From Pedobacter cryoconitis (GTDB lineage Bacteria; Bacteroidota; Bacteroidia; Sphingobacteriales; Sphingobacteriaceae), in assembly GCF_001590605.1 (NCBI RefSeq), contig NZ_CP014504.1, positions 1,116,001 to 1,180,000 on the forward strand: a stretch of DNA of 64,000 nt. Direction: 5' to 3'. The notes below the pieces were generated by a model. The model was not told where the DNA came from, ran no database searches, and saw only the letters and a program-made list of their open reading frames with translations. Shown one piece after another: positions 45,051-54,900 of the stretch; the first letter of the stretch is position 1; each line of letters opens with the position of its first letter. The position numbers and the translations under genes were made by a program.

Positions 45051-45908
45051 GAGTTGTTTTTGTTTTAAATCGTTGCTGTACAGTGTTTTAATTTTTAATC
45101 GTTTGTGGGTTTGTTCACTATCGAACGGTAGGCGTACACTGCCGGACAGTGGAAGTTTACAGCAAAATCCCAAACCTGATATTTTGGAGATTCTACTGGC
45201 TTCCAGGATTAAATGTCGTTGTATGTGCTGAGATACATTATATCCTGTTATTTTATTGACAGTATCATTCAAGTGAGAAACTGATATGGACATGCAGCTT
45301 GCATACTGCGAAGGTCTTTTCCAGGTTTTATAATTACGTTTCAGTAAAATCTGAAATTGTTGTTCAAGATTCGCAGTTCTGCTTTCCATTGGTGAACTGT
45401 GTTTAGCAGATAAAGTGGAACCTATTATTAAATTAAGAATGGACAACAAAAGAGAATGAACGGCCTGGTAATGATATATATTTTCTGCATTATTGTACAT
45501 CTTATACATTAAGCCACTCATCTCTGCAAGCTGTTGTTGCAAATCTTTATCTAAAATAAAATCATGGATTTGATTTTGATGCAGTAAAGCTTGCAGCTCG
45601 GCAGAAATAATATCTGGAAGAAAATCAATATTATATACTTCAACATCATTGATGGCGATGAGTTGATGCACCTGTTCTGGCTGGATAAGTAATACAAAAG
45701 GTCCCTCAAAAGAAAGTTCTTTAAAGTCCAGCATTACCTTCATTGTGCCTTGTAAACTCACGATCAAGATATACTGTTTGTCTCTATGGGGCACAAATAT
45801 GTTATGAGCAATACTTTTTTCTATGGTCCAGTTTTTGGTAATTGATATCCCGATTTTATTGGAAGATGAGATGTCAAACTCCAATATATCTTTATTCCTG
45901 CTATCCAT
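45042..45908 (-). pseudogene. AraC-family regulator with truncated DNA-binding domain
   Basis: This open frame of 288 codons has an AraC cupin sensor (about 35-100) and the first HTH (about 195-236: YASCMSISVSHLNDTVNKIT, then QHIQRHLILEA). After residue 238 the sequence leaves the family. The second HTH, normally with the GYxDxAYFSRxFK motif, is replaced by SGLGFCCKLPLSGSVRLPFD and a basic tail that is encoded by the palindromic upstream DNA of the permease gene. DNA binding is probably lost or altered. It looks like a rearrangement fused the permease control region onto the AraC gene. Confidence 0.7.
45076..45151. promoter_or_regulatory. Cluster of short palindromes upstream of the FtsX permease (possible enhancer sites)
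   Basis: CTGTACAG (45076-45083), GTTCACTATCGAAC (45113-45126) and CACTGCCGGACAGTG (45137-45151) are each palindromic or nearly so. They lie 26-117 bp upstream of the possible -24/-12 promoter, the usual place of activator sites for sigma-54. They lie within the 3' end of the AraC reading frame. Confidence 0.4.
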
Positions 45909-46241
45909 TAAACTTTATCATGAAAAACGGGTTTTAATATAATTTCATTAACTGTTTGAATAGTTGGTTTTTAATCTTTAAGTGGTGATGCTAAAGATTG
46001 TGCCAAATGTATCAATCCAATTTTAATAAAAACAGTTATTTAAGATAAAAAGACGAAGAAATTGGTTGTTTGTAAGTATAATAAGCTTTTTATTGGTCTA
46101 TAGATTACATTAAATTAGTCAATATACTTCAGCATACGCTTTGAAGACAAAAGCAATAATCTGATAATTTCTTCAATATCTTGCTCCACTAAAAATATTA
46201 GCATAGATTTGTGTGCTGCTGAATTCCTGCAGCATTACTAT
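45909..46241. other. 333-bp AT-rich intergenic region, nothing recognised
   Basis: Between the AraC frame and the CoiA-like gene there is no open frame of protein-like composition, no hairpin of note and no RNA gene that I could recognise. Confidence 0.5.
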
Positions 46242-46910
46242 ATGGAGCCTAATTCTTCTATATTCCTAAACAATGATCAGCTCCGAAAGGAATCTCCTGG
46301 TGGATTGGAGAAAAATCTGAGGAATCATTATGGAGAAACAGCATGGCATCGAAATTGGAAAGCAGCTTTTCCAGAGGCCTTCAGAGAGGTAAGTTTTTCT
46401 GATGTAAAAATGGGAGAACTTCATCGCGCAGATGTACATACTCCTTGCGGTACTACCCTTGAATTTCAGAATTCTCCTATTTGCCTGGAAGAATTAAAAA
46501 GCAGAGAAGCTTTTTATCCGAAGCTGATCTGGATTCTGAACGGGAAAAAATTTAAAGGTTTCCGGGTTTTGAAAAACTTACCGGATGTAGATGATCCCAG
46601 AATTGCTGCTTATGATTTCTGCAATACAGACCATCTGTCGATGATCAGAAAGGCTGATTTCCTACAAGGGACAACCCGGGTGCTGAATTTTCAACATCCT
46701 GAACTTAAGAAACTTCCACTAACCTCTTATTATTACTCATTTTGCTGGAAGCATCCGCATCGGGTATGGTATCAGGCCAAAAATCCAATCATTGTGGATT
46801 TGGGAGGACATTTTATTTATCAGCTGAAGCAGCGCAGGCAACTATCCGAAGATTATCCCTACCTGCATATGATGACCAGAAAATCCTTTATTGAGCAATA
46901 TGTCTGCTGA
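46242..46910 (+). CDS. CoiA-like PD-(D/E)XK nuclease-domain protein
   Basis: This protein of about 222 residues shows the core of CoiA-like competence proteins. ETAWHRNWKAAFPEAF is followed by the nuclease-like motifs MGELHRADVHTPCG and TLEFQNSPICLEEL, then REAFYPKLIWILNGKKFKGF. The ELHRADV and EFQNS parts give the expected acidic and Glu-x-Gln metal site. The N-terminal zinc-finger region of longer CoiA proteins is missing. A TTG at 46209 in the same frame would add 11 residues. CoiA helps process incoming DNA in Firmicutes; the role in Bacteroidota is unknown. It overlaps the next gene by 11 bp. Confidence 0.75.
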   Translation: MEPNSSIFLNNDQLRKESPGGLEKNLRNHYGETAWHRNWKAAFPEAFREVSFSDVKMGELHRADVHTPCGTTLEFQNSPICLEELKSREAFYPKLIWILNGKKFKGFRVLKNLPDVDDPRIAAYDFCNTDHLSMIRKADFLQGTTRVLNFQHPELKKLPLTSYYYSFCWKHPHRVWYQAKNPIIVDLGGHFIYQLKQRRQLSEDYPYLHMMTRKSFIEQYVC

Positions 46911-47268
46911 TTTTATTAAAGTATTACAACCTATTGTGCACTACAGTTTCCATTTTTTAGTGCCTGGAGCTATTGCATTTTTATTTTTCAGAGCGCAGTG
47001 GAAGCGGGCATGGCTCATCATGATCTGCACTATGCTGGTAGACGCTGATCATTTATTAGCGACACCAATATTTGATCCTGGAAGATGCAGTATTGGTTAT
47101 CATCCACTGCATTCTTATTATGCTATTGCATGTTACTTTATATTGCTGCTGTTCCCTAAAACCAGGATAATTGCAGTTGGATTATTGTTTCATATGTTTA
47201 CGGATTGGCAGGACTGCCATTGGGCTGATATTGCAATGAACCTGCAAAGTATTATTGTTTTGTTTTGA
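46900..47268 (+). CDS. DUF6122 membrane protein
   Basis: This protein of 122 residues has three or four membrane helices. It shows the family motif VDADHLLATPIFDPGRCSIG followed by YHPLHSYYAIACYF, and a final FHMFTDWQDCHW. The conserved Asp and His residues near the membrane face suggest a metal-dependent hydrolase like the LexA-regulated YdjM group. Function is unknown. It begins inside the CoiA-like gene's 3' end (ATG at 46900), so the two are translationally linked. Confidence 0.8.
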   Translation: MSADFIKVLQPIVHYSFHFLVPGAIAFLFFRAQWKRAWLIMICTMLVDADHLLATPIFDPGRCSIGYHPLHSYYAIACYFILLLFPKTRIIAVGLLFHMFTDWQDCHWADIAMNLQSIIVLF

Positions 47269-47436
47269 CATTGGTCGTGGGAAAGAAGCCATCCTTGAAA
47301 TTAAAACCCATAATATTTGTTTCAACCACTTTTTAGCTCACACTATTTTTGATTGGGTGATTAATTTAGATAATTTGGGGCAACAGCAAATTATATGCTA
47401 CTGCCAAATTAAACTTATTGATAAGATATACATTAA

Positions 47437-48540
47437 ATGGATAGGGAAAAAACCACCGCGATACCTCTGCAAACAAAACAACATTTCGAAATTTTAGATG
47501 GATTAAGGGGCATTGCAGCCTTAGCAGTTGTCGTATTTCATTTTATGGAATGGGTTTTTACAGATCCCAGCAAGAACTTTATCGGACATGGTTTCTTAGC
47601 TGTCGATTTCTTCTTTTGTCTTTCAGGGTTTGTAATCGGGTATGCCTATGACAATCGGATAGTAAAAATGGGAATGCTTAACTTTTTTTCATCAAGGATC
47701 ATCAGGCTGCATCCATTGGTTATAGCAGGTTCTGTACTGGGGTTGCTGGCATTTTTGTTTGACCCCTTTGGCGGCCACCTCGAATTGTATAGCACTGGTA
47801 AAATCATTTTGACTTTTTTTTGCTCGCTCTTCCTTATTCCCTTACCAGTAATAGCTGACCGTGGATTTAACCTGTTCAGCTTCAATGCACCGGCATGGTC
47901 GTTGTTTTGGGAATATGTTGCCAATATTGTTTATGCATTCGTACTTTATAGGATAGCCCGTGGCTACCTGTTGCTGTTGACCTTACTATCGGCCGTGGCT
48001 ATTTGCTATGTAGCTTACCATTCCGGCAATTTATTAGGTGGCTGGAGCGGTCCAACCTTTTGGGATGGAGGCGTTAGGATAGCGTATTCTTTTTTAGCAG
48101 GGTTACTTATTTACCGCTCCAACTGGATTATTAAAAACAGACTTGGATTTATCGGCCTGGCCATATTACTGCTTCTGGCCTTTATAATGCCATTTTCAAA
48201 ATGGAACTGGTTATCCGAACCTCTGATCGTACTGTTTTACTTTCCCTTGCTGATTGCTTTGGGAGCAGGCGCTACTTTGGCAGCTGACTTGAAAAAAGTT
48301 TGTATATTTTCTGGAAAGATCTCTTACCCATTGTACATGACGCATTATGCTGTGTTATGGATGTTCGGTAATTATTATACCAGTCATAAACCTGGTAATA
48401 TGCATTTGACTTTCATCATCCTGTCAGGGCTAATTCTGTTAGTTGGGGCAGCATACCTGGTCATGGTATTTTACGATATCCCTGTAAGAAAATATTTAAG
48501 CGATAAACGGAATGCCAAACAAAAAGCTAATAATGTTTAG
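47437..48540 (+). CDS. Acyltransferase 3 family membrane protein (OafA/YrhL-like)
   Basis: This 367-residue protein has about ten transmembrane helices and begins QHFEILDGLRGIAALAVVVFHF, the family's N-terminal motif with the catalytic His. The segment FFFCLSGFVIGYAYDNRI and the arginine pair in FFSSRIIRLHPL also match. These enzymes move acetyl or other acyl groups onto cell-surface sugars. No polysaccharide gene is next to it, so the target is unknown. It stands alone between the DUF6122 and aldo/keto reductase genes. Confidence 0.9.
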   Translation: MDREKTTAIPLQTKQHFEILDGLRGIAALAVVVFHFMEWVFTDPSKNFIGHGFLAVDFFFCLSGFVIGYAYDNRIVKMGMLNFFSSRIIRLHPLVIAGSVLGLLAFLFDPFGGHLELYSTGKIILTFFCSLFLIPLPVIADRGFNLFSFNAPAWSLFWEYVANIVYAFVLYRIARGYLLLLTLLSAVAICYVAYHSGNLLGGWSGPTFWDGGVRIAYSFLAGLLIYRSNWIIKNRLGFIGLAILLLLAFIMPFSKWNWLSEPLIVLFYFPLLIALGAGATLAADLKKVCIFSGKISYPLYMTHYAVLWMFGNYYTSHKPGNMHLTFIILSGLILLVGAAYLVMVFYDIPVRKYLSDKRNAKQKANNV

Positions 48541-48760
48541 ATCAGCCTGGCGTTTCAAATATTTGTCCTATTAATCAATTTTAAACAGCCAAAACAGCTT
48601 ATTGCTGCCTAACCGGGAAACCCTTAGTCGTTTATAATACTACTGATGGTGACCTTGATCACCTAATGATACTGACGTTTAAAAAATCATTCCTTGATTT
48701 GCTTACAAGCTTCAGGGGTTTGCATACATCCGCGTGATTTGGCTTACCGACCTTTGGATT

Positions 48761-49765
48761 ATGGAAATAAAACAAATAGCATTGGGCAGCCAGGGTTTGG
48801 TTGTGCCTATGATCGGCCTGGGCTGTATGGGGATGACGGGTTTTGAAAACGCGCATATGTATGGTCCTGCGGATGAGCAGGAAGCAATCGCAACGATTCA
48901 ACGTTCGCTTGAATTAGGTGGTAATTTTTTAGATACTGCCGATCTGTACGGACCGTTGAAGAATGAACAGTTAATCGCTAAAGCGATTAGTGGTAAACGT
49001 GATCAGTATATTTTAGCGAGCAAGTTTGGCTGGGAGATTGATGATAACAATAAGGTAACCTGGGCCATCAATGGTAAGAAAGATTATGTTAAGAAATCTT
49101 TGGAGCGTTCGCTCAAAAATCTGAATACGGATTACATCGATCTGTATTACCTGCACCGTCTGGATAAAAATACGCCAATCGAAGAAACAGTTGAGGCGAT
49201 GGCTGAGCTGGTTCAGGAAGGTAAAGTGGGTTATATCGGTTTATCGGAAGTTTCGTCTGAAACAGTTAAGCGGGCGCATGCCGTGTACCCAATCACTGTC
49301 GTACAAAGCGAGTATTCTTTGTTCGAGCGAACGGTAGAAGAACGTGGGGTTTTGGCAACCTTAAAGGAACTGGGTATTGGTTTTGTAGCTTACTCACCGC
49401 TGGGCCGTGGATTCTTATCCGGACAGATCAAAAGTATCGATGACCTGCCTGAGAATGATTTCCGCAGGGCAATCCCGCGTTTCCAGGGCTTACAGTTCGA
49501 CAAGAATATTGAATTGGTGAAAGCTATTGAAGTCATGGCTGAAGCCAAGCATGTTACTTCTTCGCAACTGGCATTGGCCTGGACCATGAGCAAAGGCATC
49601 CTGCCGATCCCGGGAACAAAACGCCGGAAGTACCTGGAGCAAAACATTGCGGCTACAACTATTGTATTAACTCAGGCGGATCTATCACAGCTGGAAAGCA
49701 TTGTGCCTTTAGGTACGGATACCGGCGCGCCTTATGATGAGTTCAGTATGAGCTTAATTGATTAA
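48761..49765 (+). CDS. Aldo/keto reductase
   Basis: This protein of 334 residues begins MEIKQIALGSQGLVVPMIGL. It has the catalytic tetrad: Asp and Tyr in NFLDTADLYGPLKNEQL, Lys in ILASKFGW, and His in DLYYLHRLDK. IPGTKRRKYLEQN is the NADPH-binding part. It resembles the YajO/AKR13 group. I take ATG 48761 over a GTG-like start further upstream. It is 8 bp from an AraC regulator on the same strand and shares with it a clearly higher GC content than the surrounding genes, which suggests transfer as a pair. Confidence 0.92.
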   Translation: MEIKQIALGSQGLVVPMIGLGCMGMTGFENAHMYGPADEQEAIATIQRSLELGGNFLDTADLYGPLKNEQLIAKAISGKRDQYILASKFGWEIDDNNKVTWAINGKKDYVKKSLERSLKNLNTDYIDLYYLHRLDKNTPIEETVEAMAELVQEGKVGYIGLSEVSSETVKRAHAVYPITVVQSEYSLFERTVEERGVLATLKELGIGFVAYSPLGRGFLSGQIKSIDDLPENDFRRAIPRFQGLQFDKNIELVKAIEVMAEAKHVTSSQLALAWTMSKGILPIPGTKRRKYLEQNIAATTIVLTQADLSQLESIVPLGTDTGAPYDEFSMSLID

Positions 49766-49773
49766 TTTTGTTT

Positions 49774-50661
49774 ATGAACTCCATTAACTCTATATCCGAA
49801 TTTCACCGTTTGCTGTCCTTAACAGAGCCCCGACATCCGCTGGTGAGCGTGATCAATCTGGCGGAAAGTGTTTTTTTGGAAGATGAAATCTGGAAAGGTT
49901 TCATTAACCGCTTTTATTGCGTGGCGCTGAAACGCGAAGCCAAAGGTAAGATCAGGTACGGACAGCAGCATTATGATTACGATAAAGGAGTATTGAGTTT
50001 TACTGCGCCTAACCAGGTGCAACAACTGGATCTGCAAAATATGGAATGCGGGTCCGGTTATCTCCTGATCTTTCACCCGGACTTCCTGTTACAACATAAG
50101 CTGGCAAACGACATTCATCAATACGGTTTTTTCGATTACGCAGTTAACGAAGCGCTGCACTTATCGGCCGGGGAAGAAGATGACCTGATCACGATCCTTC
50201 ATAAAATCGATAAGGAGTGCCAGCATATCGATAAGCATACTCAGGAGATCATTCTGACGCATATAGAGAGCCTGCTAAAATATTCCAACCGTTTTTATGA
50301 GCGGCAGTTTTTAACCCGTAAGAATAATAATTCAGCGCTGCTGACCAGGTTTGAGCAGTTGATCGATGACTACTTTAACAGCGATGTACAGGGTTTACTC
50401 ACCGTACAATATATTGCTGCGCAGCTGAACCTGTCACCGAACTACCTGAGTGACCTGCTTCGGGTTCATACCGGGCAGAACACTCAGCAGCATATTCATG
50501 AAAAACTGATCGCGAAAGCCAAAGAAAAACTTTCCACGACCAGTCTTCCGGTCAGCGAGATCGCTTATGCCCTGGGTTTTGAGCATGCGCAATCCTTTAG
50601 CACGCTTTTCAAAAAGAAGACAAATTTATCGCCGCTTGAATTTCGTCAGGCTTTTAACTGA
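49774..50661 (+). CDS. AraC-family transcriptional regulator
   Basis: This protein of 295 residues has an N-terminal cupin (about 20-110) and a C-terminal HTH pair (about 195-293: TVQYIAAQLNLSPNYLSDLL and SEIAYALGFEHAQSFSTLFK). The end KTNLSPLEFRQAFN is typical. I take ATG 49774 rather than the TTG at 49768. It directly follows the aldo/keto reductase and probably controls it. Both genes have raised GC relative to their neighbours. Confidence 0.93.
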   Translation: MNSINSISEFHRLLSLTEPRHPLVSVINLAESVFLEDEIWKGFINRFYCVALKREAKGKIRYGQQHYDYDKGVLSFTAPNQVQQLDLQNMECGSGYLLIFHPDFLLQHKLANDIHQYGFFDYAVNEALHLSAGEEDDLITILHKIDKECQHIDKHTQEIILTHIESLLKYSNRFYERQFLTRKNNNSALLTRFEQLIDDYFNSDVQGLLTVQYIAAQLNLSPNYLSDLLRVHTGQNTQQHIHEKLIAKAKEKLSTTSLPVSEIAYALGFEHAQSFSTLFKKKTNLSPLEFRQAFN

Positions 50662-51601
50662 TGACCACGGACAAACTGTGTCCCGGCCATGTGTTTTTGT
50701 ATAAAGTATGGTGTGTTTAAAGCCTTTCGTTATTGACAAGACAAAACTCTGGTTAAAAAAGAAGAATGATGTATGACTTTATCACATTTAACTCAAACTC
50801 AGTGATTATGTAATGCAGGTCACAATGATGGCCTTAAGGTCTGAAATTTACGGTAGATAGTATTAAAAATACAGGGAGTCTATGATTTCTGCTATTGCAG
50901 ATAAATGGTTAATAATCCTAAACTCCGAACGCAAGAATTTAAATCAAATTGATCATTTTTTGAATACAGATATCAAAGGATAATGGGTTCTGTTCCAATC
51001 AAGTCTATCGTTTTTCCATATATAAATTCTTTGCATGAACAACATTGAACCTAAATTGATTATACCGGTATTTCATATCAATTAAATAGGTGTCTTTTGA
51101 TGCCGAAAATCTATGGGTTTGAAATTATTGTTTTCAAGGAGGAGGCCAAAAACTTTTGTGAAAATCAGATCCTCTTATAAATTCTTAATTAGATAACTTA
51201 AATTCTATGAATATAATTTATTATTGTGGTTAAAATGCGTTTTGGAAGCATTTTAATGAGGAGATGCCAGAAATAAAATGACGAAATAAATAAATCAGCC
51301 TCTGGTTTTCATTTATAGATGTAACCATGCAATTAAAATTTATATTTTTTATAAATACGATTTATTGAAGTCTATTTAGTGAAATTTAGTTGTCTTTCTT
51401 CAGCTAAAGAAGTATAGGGTTATCTTCCATAAAAGACAATTATTTTAACATTATCATATTAGTTTTTATATTATCATTAATTATCCGGATAAAATGAATT
51501 TATTAACTTTTTTTTATCATAATTGAATATACAATTTGTTTATGTAATTAATGTTTGTAATATTTGTTAATAATAAACAGTGCCAAATATTTGCCTAAAT
51601 A

Positions 51602-51734
51602 ATTAGTATAGTTAAATACATCAACAGACTTTTAAAGATTGATTACCAGGAGTAGAAAAGCTACCGGAGCTTCAGCTGAATTTTCTAAGAAATTAGGAAT
51701 CAGAAAAAGAAAAATTTTAAAGTTGATTGGGTAA
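51602..51734 (+). pseudogene. Broken small HTH gene relic
   Basis: One frame reads VKYINRLLKIDY up to 51646. The next frame continues as LITRSRKATGASAEFSKKLG and IRKRKILKLIG, ending in TAA at 51732-51734. Together they match the start of small Bacteroidota HTH proteins of the pattern IDYLIRxKATGTPxEFAxKLGIS. The frame break fits loss of a few bases near 51646. The second half of the gene is missing. Such small HTH genes often occur near peptide biosynthetic loci. Confidence 0.45.
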
Positions 51735-51784
51735 TTTACGGCTATTGGAATGTTGTGTGTTGCTATAAATTAAACAATTTAATC

Positions 51785-51856
51785 ATGAAAAGTAATAATC
51801 TTAAAATCAACAAGGGAATAATTATCTCGCTTGATGAAGACAATTGTTTGAATTAA
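51785..51856 (+). CDS. Short leader-like peptide ORF (23 residues)
   Basis: ATG at 51785 opens a 23-codon frame reading MKSNNLKINKGIIISLDEDN and ending CLN. The pattern LKxNKxxIxxLDED resembles N-terminal leaders of Bacteroidota class I lanthipeptide-type precursors, but there is no GG site and no core beyond a single Cys. It may be a truncated precursor, a regulatory peptide ahead of the NRPS gene, or chance. No modification enzymes for such peptides are in the window. Confidence 0.3.
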   Translation: MKSNNLKINKGIIISLDEDNCLN

Positions 51857-51942
51857 CAGACACCCAGAAACAATATAGTGATAAACTAAGGCTTTTAAAT
51901 GTGCCTTGAAACAAGCATGCGCAAGGATAGAACCATATTGCA

Positions 51943-54900
51943 ATGCTTAATTTGAATATACTTTATAATTTGATGAACGAGATAGAGATTTTATCCAATA
52001 TTTTTTGGCAGAACAAAACTAAAAACAAAGAAAAAGTTATTTTCTCAAAAGGGGAAGTTAAACATGTTAAAATAGAAATTTCAAAACATCAACTTGAAAG
52101 TTTTACAAAAGTTTCAAAAAATAATTTTCTGTCAAAGTTTTCAATTGTTTCTTCTGTTTTTTCGTTCATCATAAGTGATTATTTTGAAAATTATCAGGGT
52201 ATAATTAAAGTATACCCATCCCACCTGATCGATTTAGATAAATGCCTATTGCTGGAAATTGAGGATAATAACCCAGAAACATTTAAAGAGCTATTGCAAT
52301 ACGTTACTTATGAGATTAAAGAAGCTTTTTCTCATAAACATTATAATACTTTAGAATTGGATCTTGAATTGTTTTCTAATTTTTCAATTCAATTTGGGCA
52401 AAAAACGGCAGTTTTAAAAGATGATATCTCTTTGTTATATGAGGAAACAGAAGACAGCCTGGTTTTAACATGTTATTATCAGCCTGGACTTCTGGAATGT
52501 GTTATTGAAAGTTTACTGCGCAATATTGCAAATATTCTTTCCCATTATACATTGCTATTAAATAGTCAGCTATGTTTATATTCTTTTGTTACTGATTGGG
52601 AAAAAGAACGCATTCTTAAATTCAACCCAACAGCGGTTGAATATACCGACAATAAGACCATTGTTGAGTTGTTTGAAGAGCAGGTAGAAAAAAGTGGTGA
52701 CGATACAGCCATTCTTTTCGAAGGCGTGGAACTTAGCTACGGCAAGCTTAACGAGGCCGCAAATCAGCTTGGCAGATATCTCCGGAAAAATTATCATATT
52801 AAGGCAAACGACCTGGTTGCAATAAAACTAAATAGGAGCGAACATATGCTTATCGCGATTCTGGGTATCCTGAAGAGCGGAGCTGCTTATGTACCCATAG
52901 ATCCAGAATATCCTCAGGATAGAATAGACTACATAGCGCAGGATGCAAAAGCTAAAGTTACAATAGACGCAGAATTCCTGCTGAAATTTGAATCAGAAAA
53001 AAAAGCTTATACCAAAGAAAACCTTCCTATTATAAGCGCACCCGAAAGCCTCGCTTATGTTATTTATACTTCTGGTACAACGGGCCGTCCGAAGGGCGCC
53101 ATGATAGAGAACAATTCTCTGATCAACCGTTTACAGTGGATGCAGAAAGCCTATTCTCTTCATGCTGAAGATACTTTGATACAAAAAACGACTTATTCTT
53201 TTGATGTATCTGTATGGGAGTTGATTTGGTGGATGCTTTATGGTGCAAGACTTTCTGTTTTGGCACCTGGTTCAGAAAAAAATCCTGCTGCGCTCATTGA
53301 TCATATCGCTAATAATAAGGTAACGGTAATTCACTTTGTACCATCAATGCTACAGGTGTTTTTGCAATATCTGGAAACGGATCTAAACTCGGTCCGTCAA
53401 TTAGTTAGCCTTCGCCAGGTATTTGTTAGTGGTGAAGCATTAACAATTTCACAGCGAACATTATTCTATAAACTACTGCCAAATGTTTCATTGATGAATT
53501 TATATGGCCCAACGGAGGCGAGCATTGATGTTACATTTTATGATTGTATTGAAGCGCATTTTGCAGGGAGTGTCCCTATAGGCAAGCCAATCGACAATAC
53601 CCGTATTTATATACTTGATAAAAAAAAGACTTTGGTTCCCATCGGAATTGCAGGTAAACTCTATATATCAGGCGTTGGGTTATCGAGGGGCTATTTGAAT
53701 AAGCCTGAATTGACATCTGAAAAATTTATAGAGAACCCTTTTGAAGATGGAGGCAGGATGTATGATACTGGAGATTTGGCCAGGTGGCTGCCAGATGGCA
53801 ATATAGAATATTTGGGGAGGAAAGATTTTCAGTTAAAGATACGGGGCTTTAGAATAGAGCTTGGGGAAATAGAGACAAATATATTGAATTTCAGTCCGGC
53901 TATTAAACAGGTAATTGCTGATGCGAAAGAAGTAAATGGAGAAAAAGTATTGGTTTCTTACTACGTTGTAAATAACGGATCAACAGTAAATAAAACTGAA
54001 CTCCGTGAATATCTGCAAAATAAACTGCCCGGGTATATGGTGCCAGGTTTCTTTGTTGAGTTGGAGAATATTCCATTGACCCCTAATGGTAAAGCCGACC
54101 GTAAGGTATTACCTGATGTTATTTGGCAAGATTTGATCAGAGGAGTGTATATAGCTCCGAGAAATGAGAACGAATATCAACTTGCAAAAATATGGCAGGA
54201 GGTATTGGGAGTAAATCAGGTAGGGGTTACAGCTAATTTTTTTGAACTGGGAGGTCATAGTTTAATGGTGGCCCAGGTTCTGAACAGGATCTACAAAAAA
54301 TTGGGTATGCAGATAACCTTTAAAGATTTCTTTGCTTATCCTACTATCGAAGGCAATGACAAATGCCTCAAGAGTAAACATTACACTCCCATACCAAAAT
54401 CAGCAGTACAGGAGAATTATCCGTTAACCCCATCGCAGCACAGACTTTGGGTGCTTAGTCAATTAGAAGGTGGTTCGCAGGCCTATAACATGCCAGCTAT
54501 AGTTACCTTAAAAGGAAACCTTAATATCAGCTATTTTGAAAAAGCCTTCAGTATTTTTATAAACAGGCACGAAATACTTAGAACATCATTCAGGCTGGAT
54601 AATATATCGGGTGAAATCCGCCAGTACGTTGCTCCGAAAGAAGAGATCAGGTTTAAAATTGAAGTGATTGATTTTACTGAAAAGAATGAAGCGGATATAG
54701 AAGAGTTTTTACAGGCGGCCAATGCCAAAACCTTTAATTTAGAACAATCTCCATTAATAAGAGCAACATTACTGAAGAGGAAAAAAGGCGAAAATCTATT
54801 TCTTCTGTCTATGCACCATATTATTGGTGATGGTTGGTCGACAGAGGTTCTGATATCAGAAGTAGTTGGCAATTATAACAAACTTCTTCAGGAGGGAGAT

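Larger units (their letters stand above)
50662..51942. other. 1.28-kb AT-rich region with gene debris upstream of the NRPS operon
   Basis: There is no intact gene of normal size. Two very short frames look partly protein-like: 50882-50983 (33 codons, ATADKW-like start MISAIADKWLIILN) and 51100-51180 (26 codons, MPKIYGFEIIVFKEEAKNFC). Near the right end lie a broken HTH gene and a leader-like peptide, listed separately. The rest, 51190-51600, is very AT-rich and could hold the operon promoter, which I could not place. Confidence 0.5.

Noticed and set aside
47255..47497. 80-codon frame between DUF6122 and acyltransferase
   Set aside because: Overlaps both neighbours, and the translation has no domain pattern.
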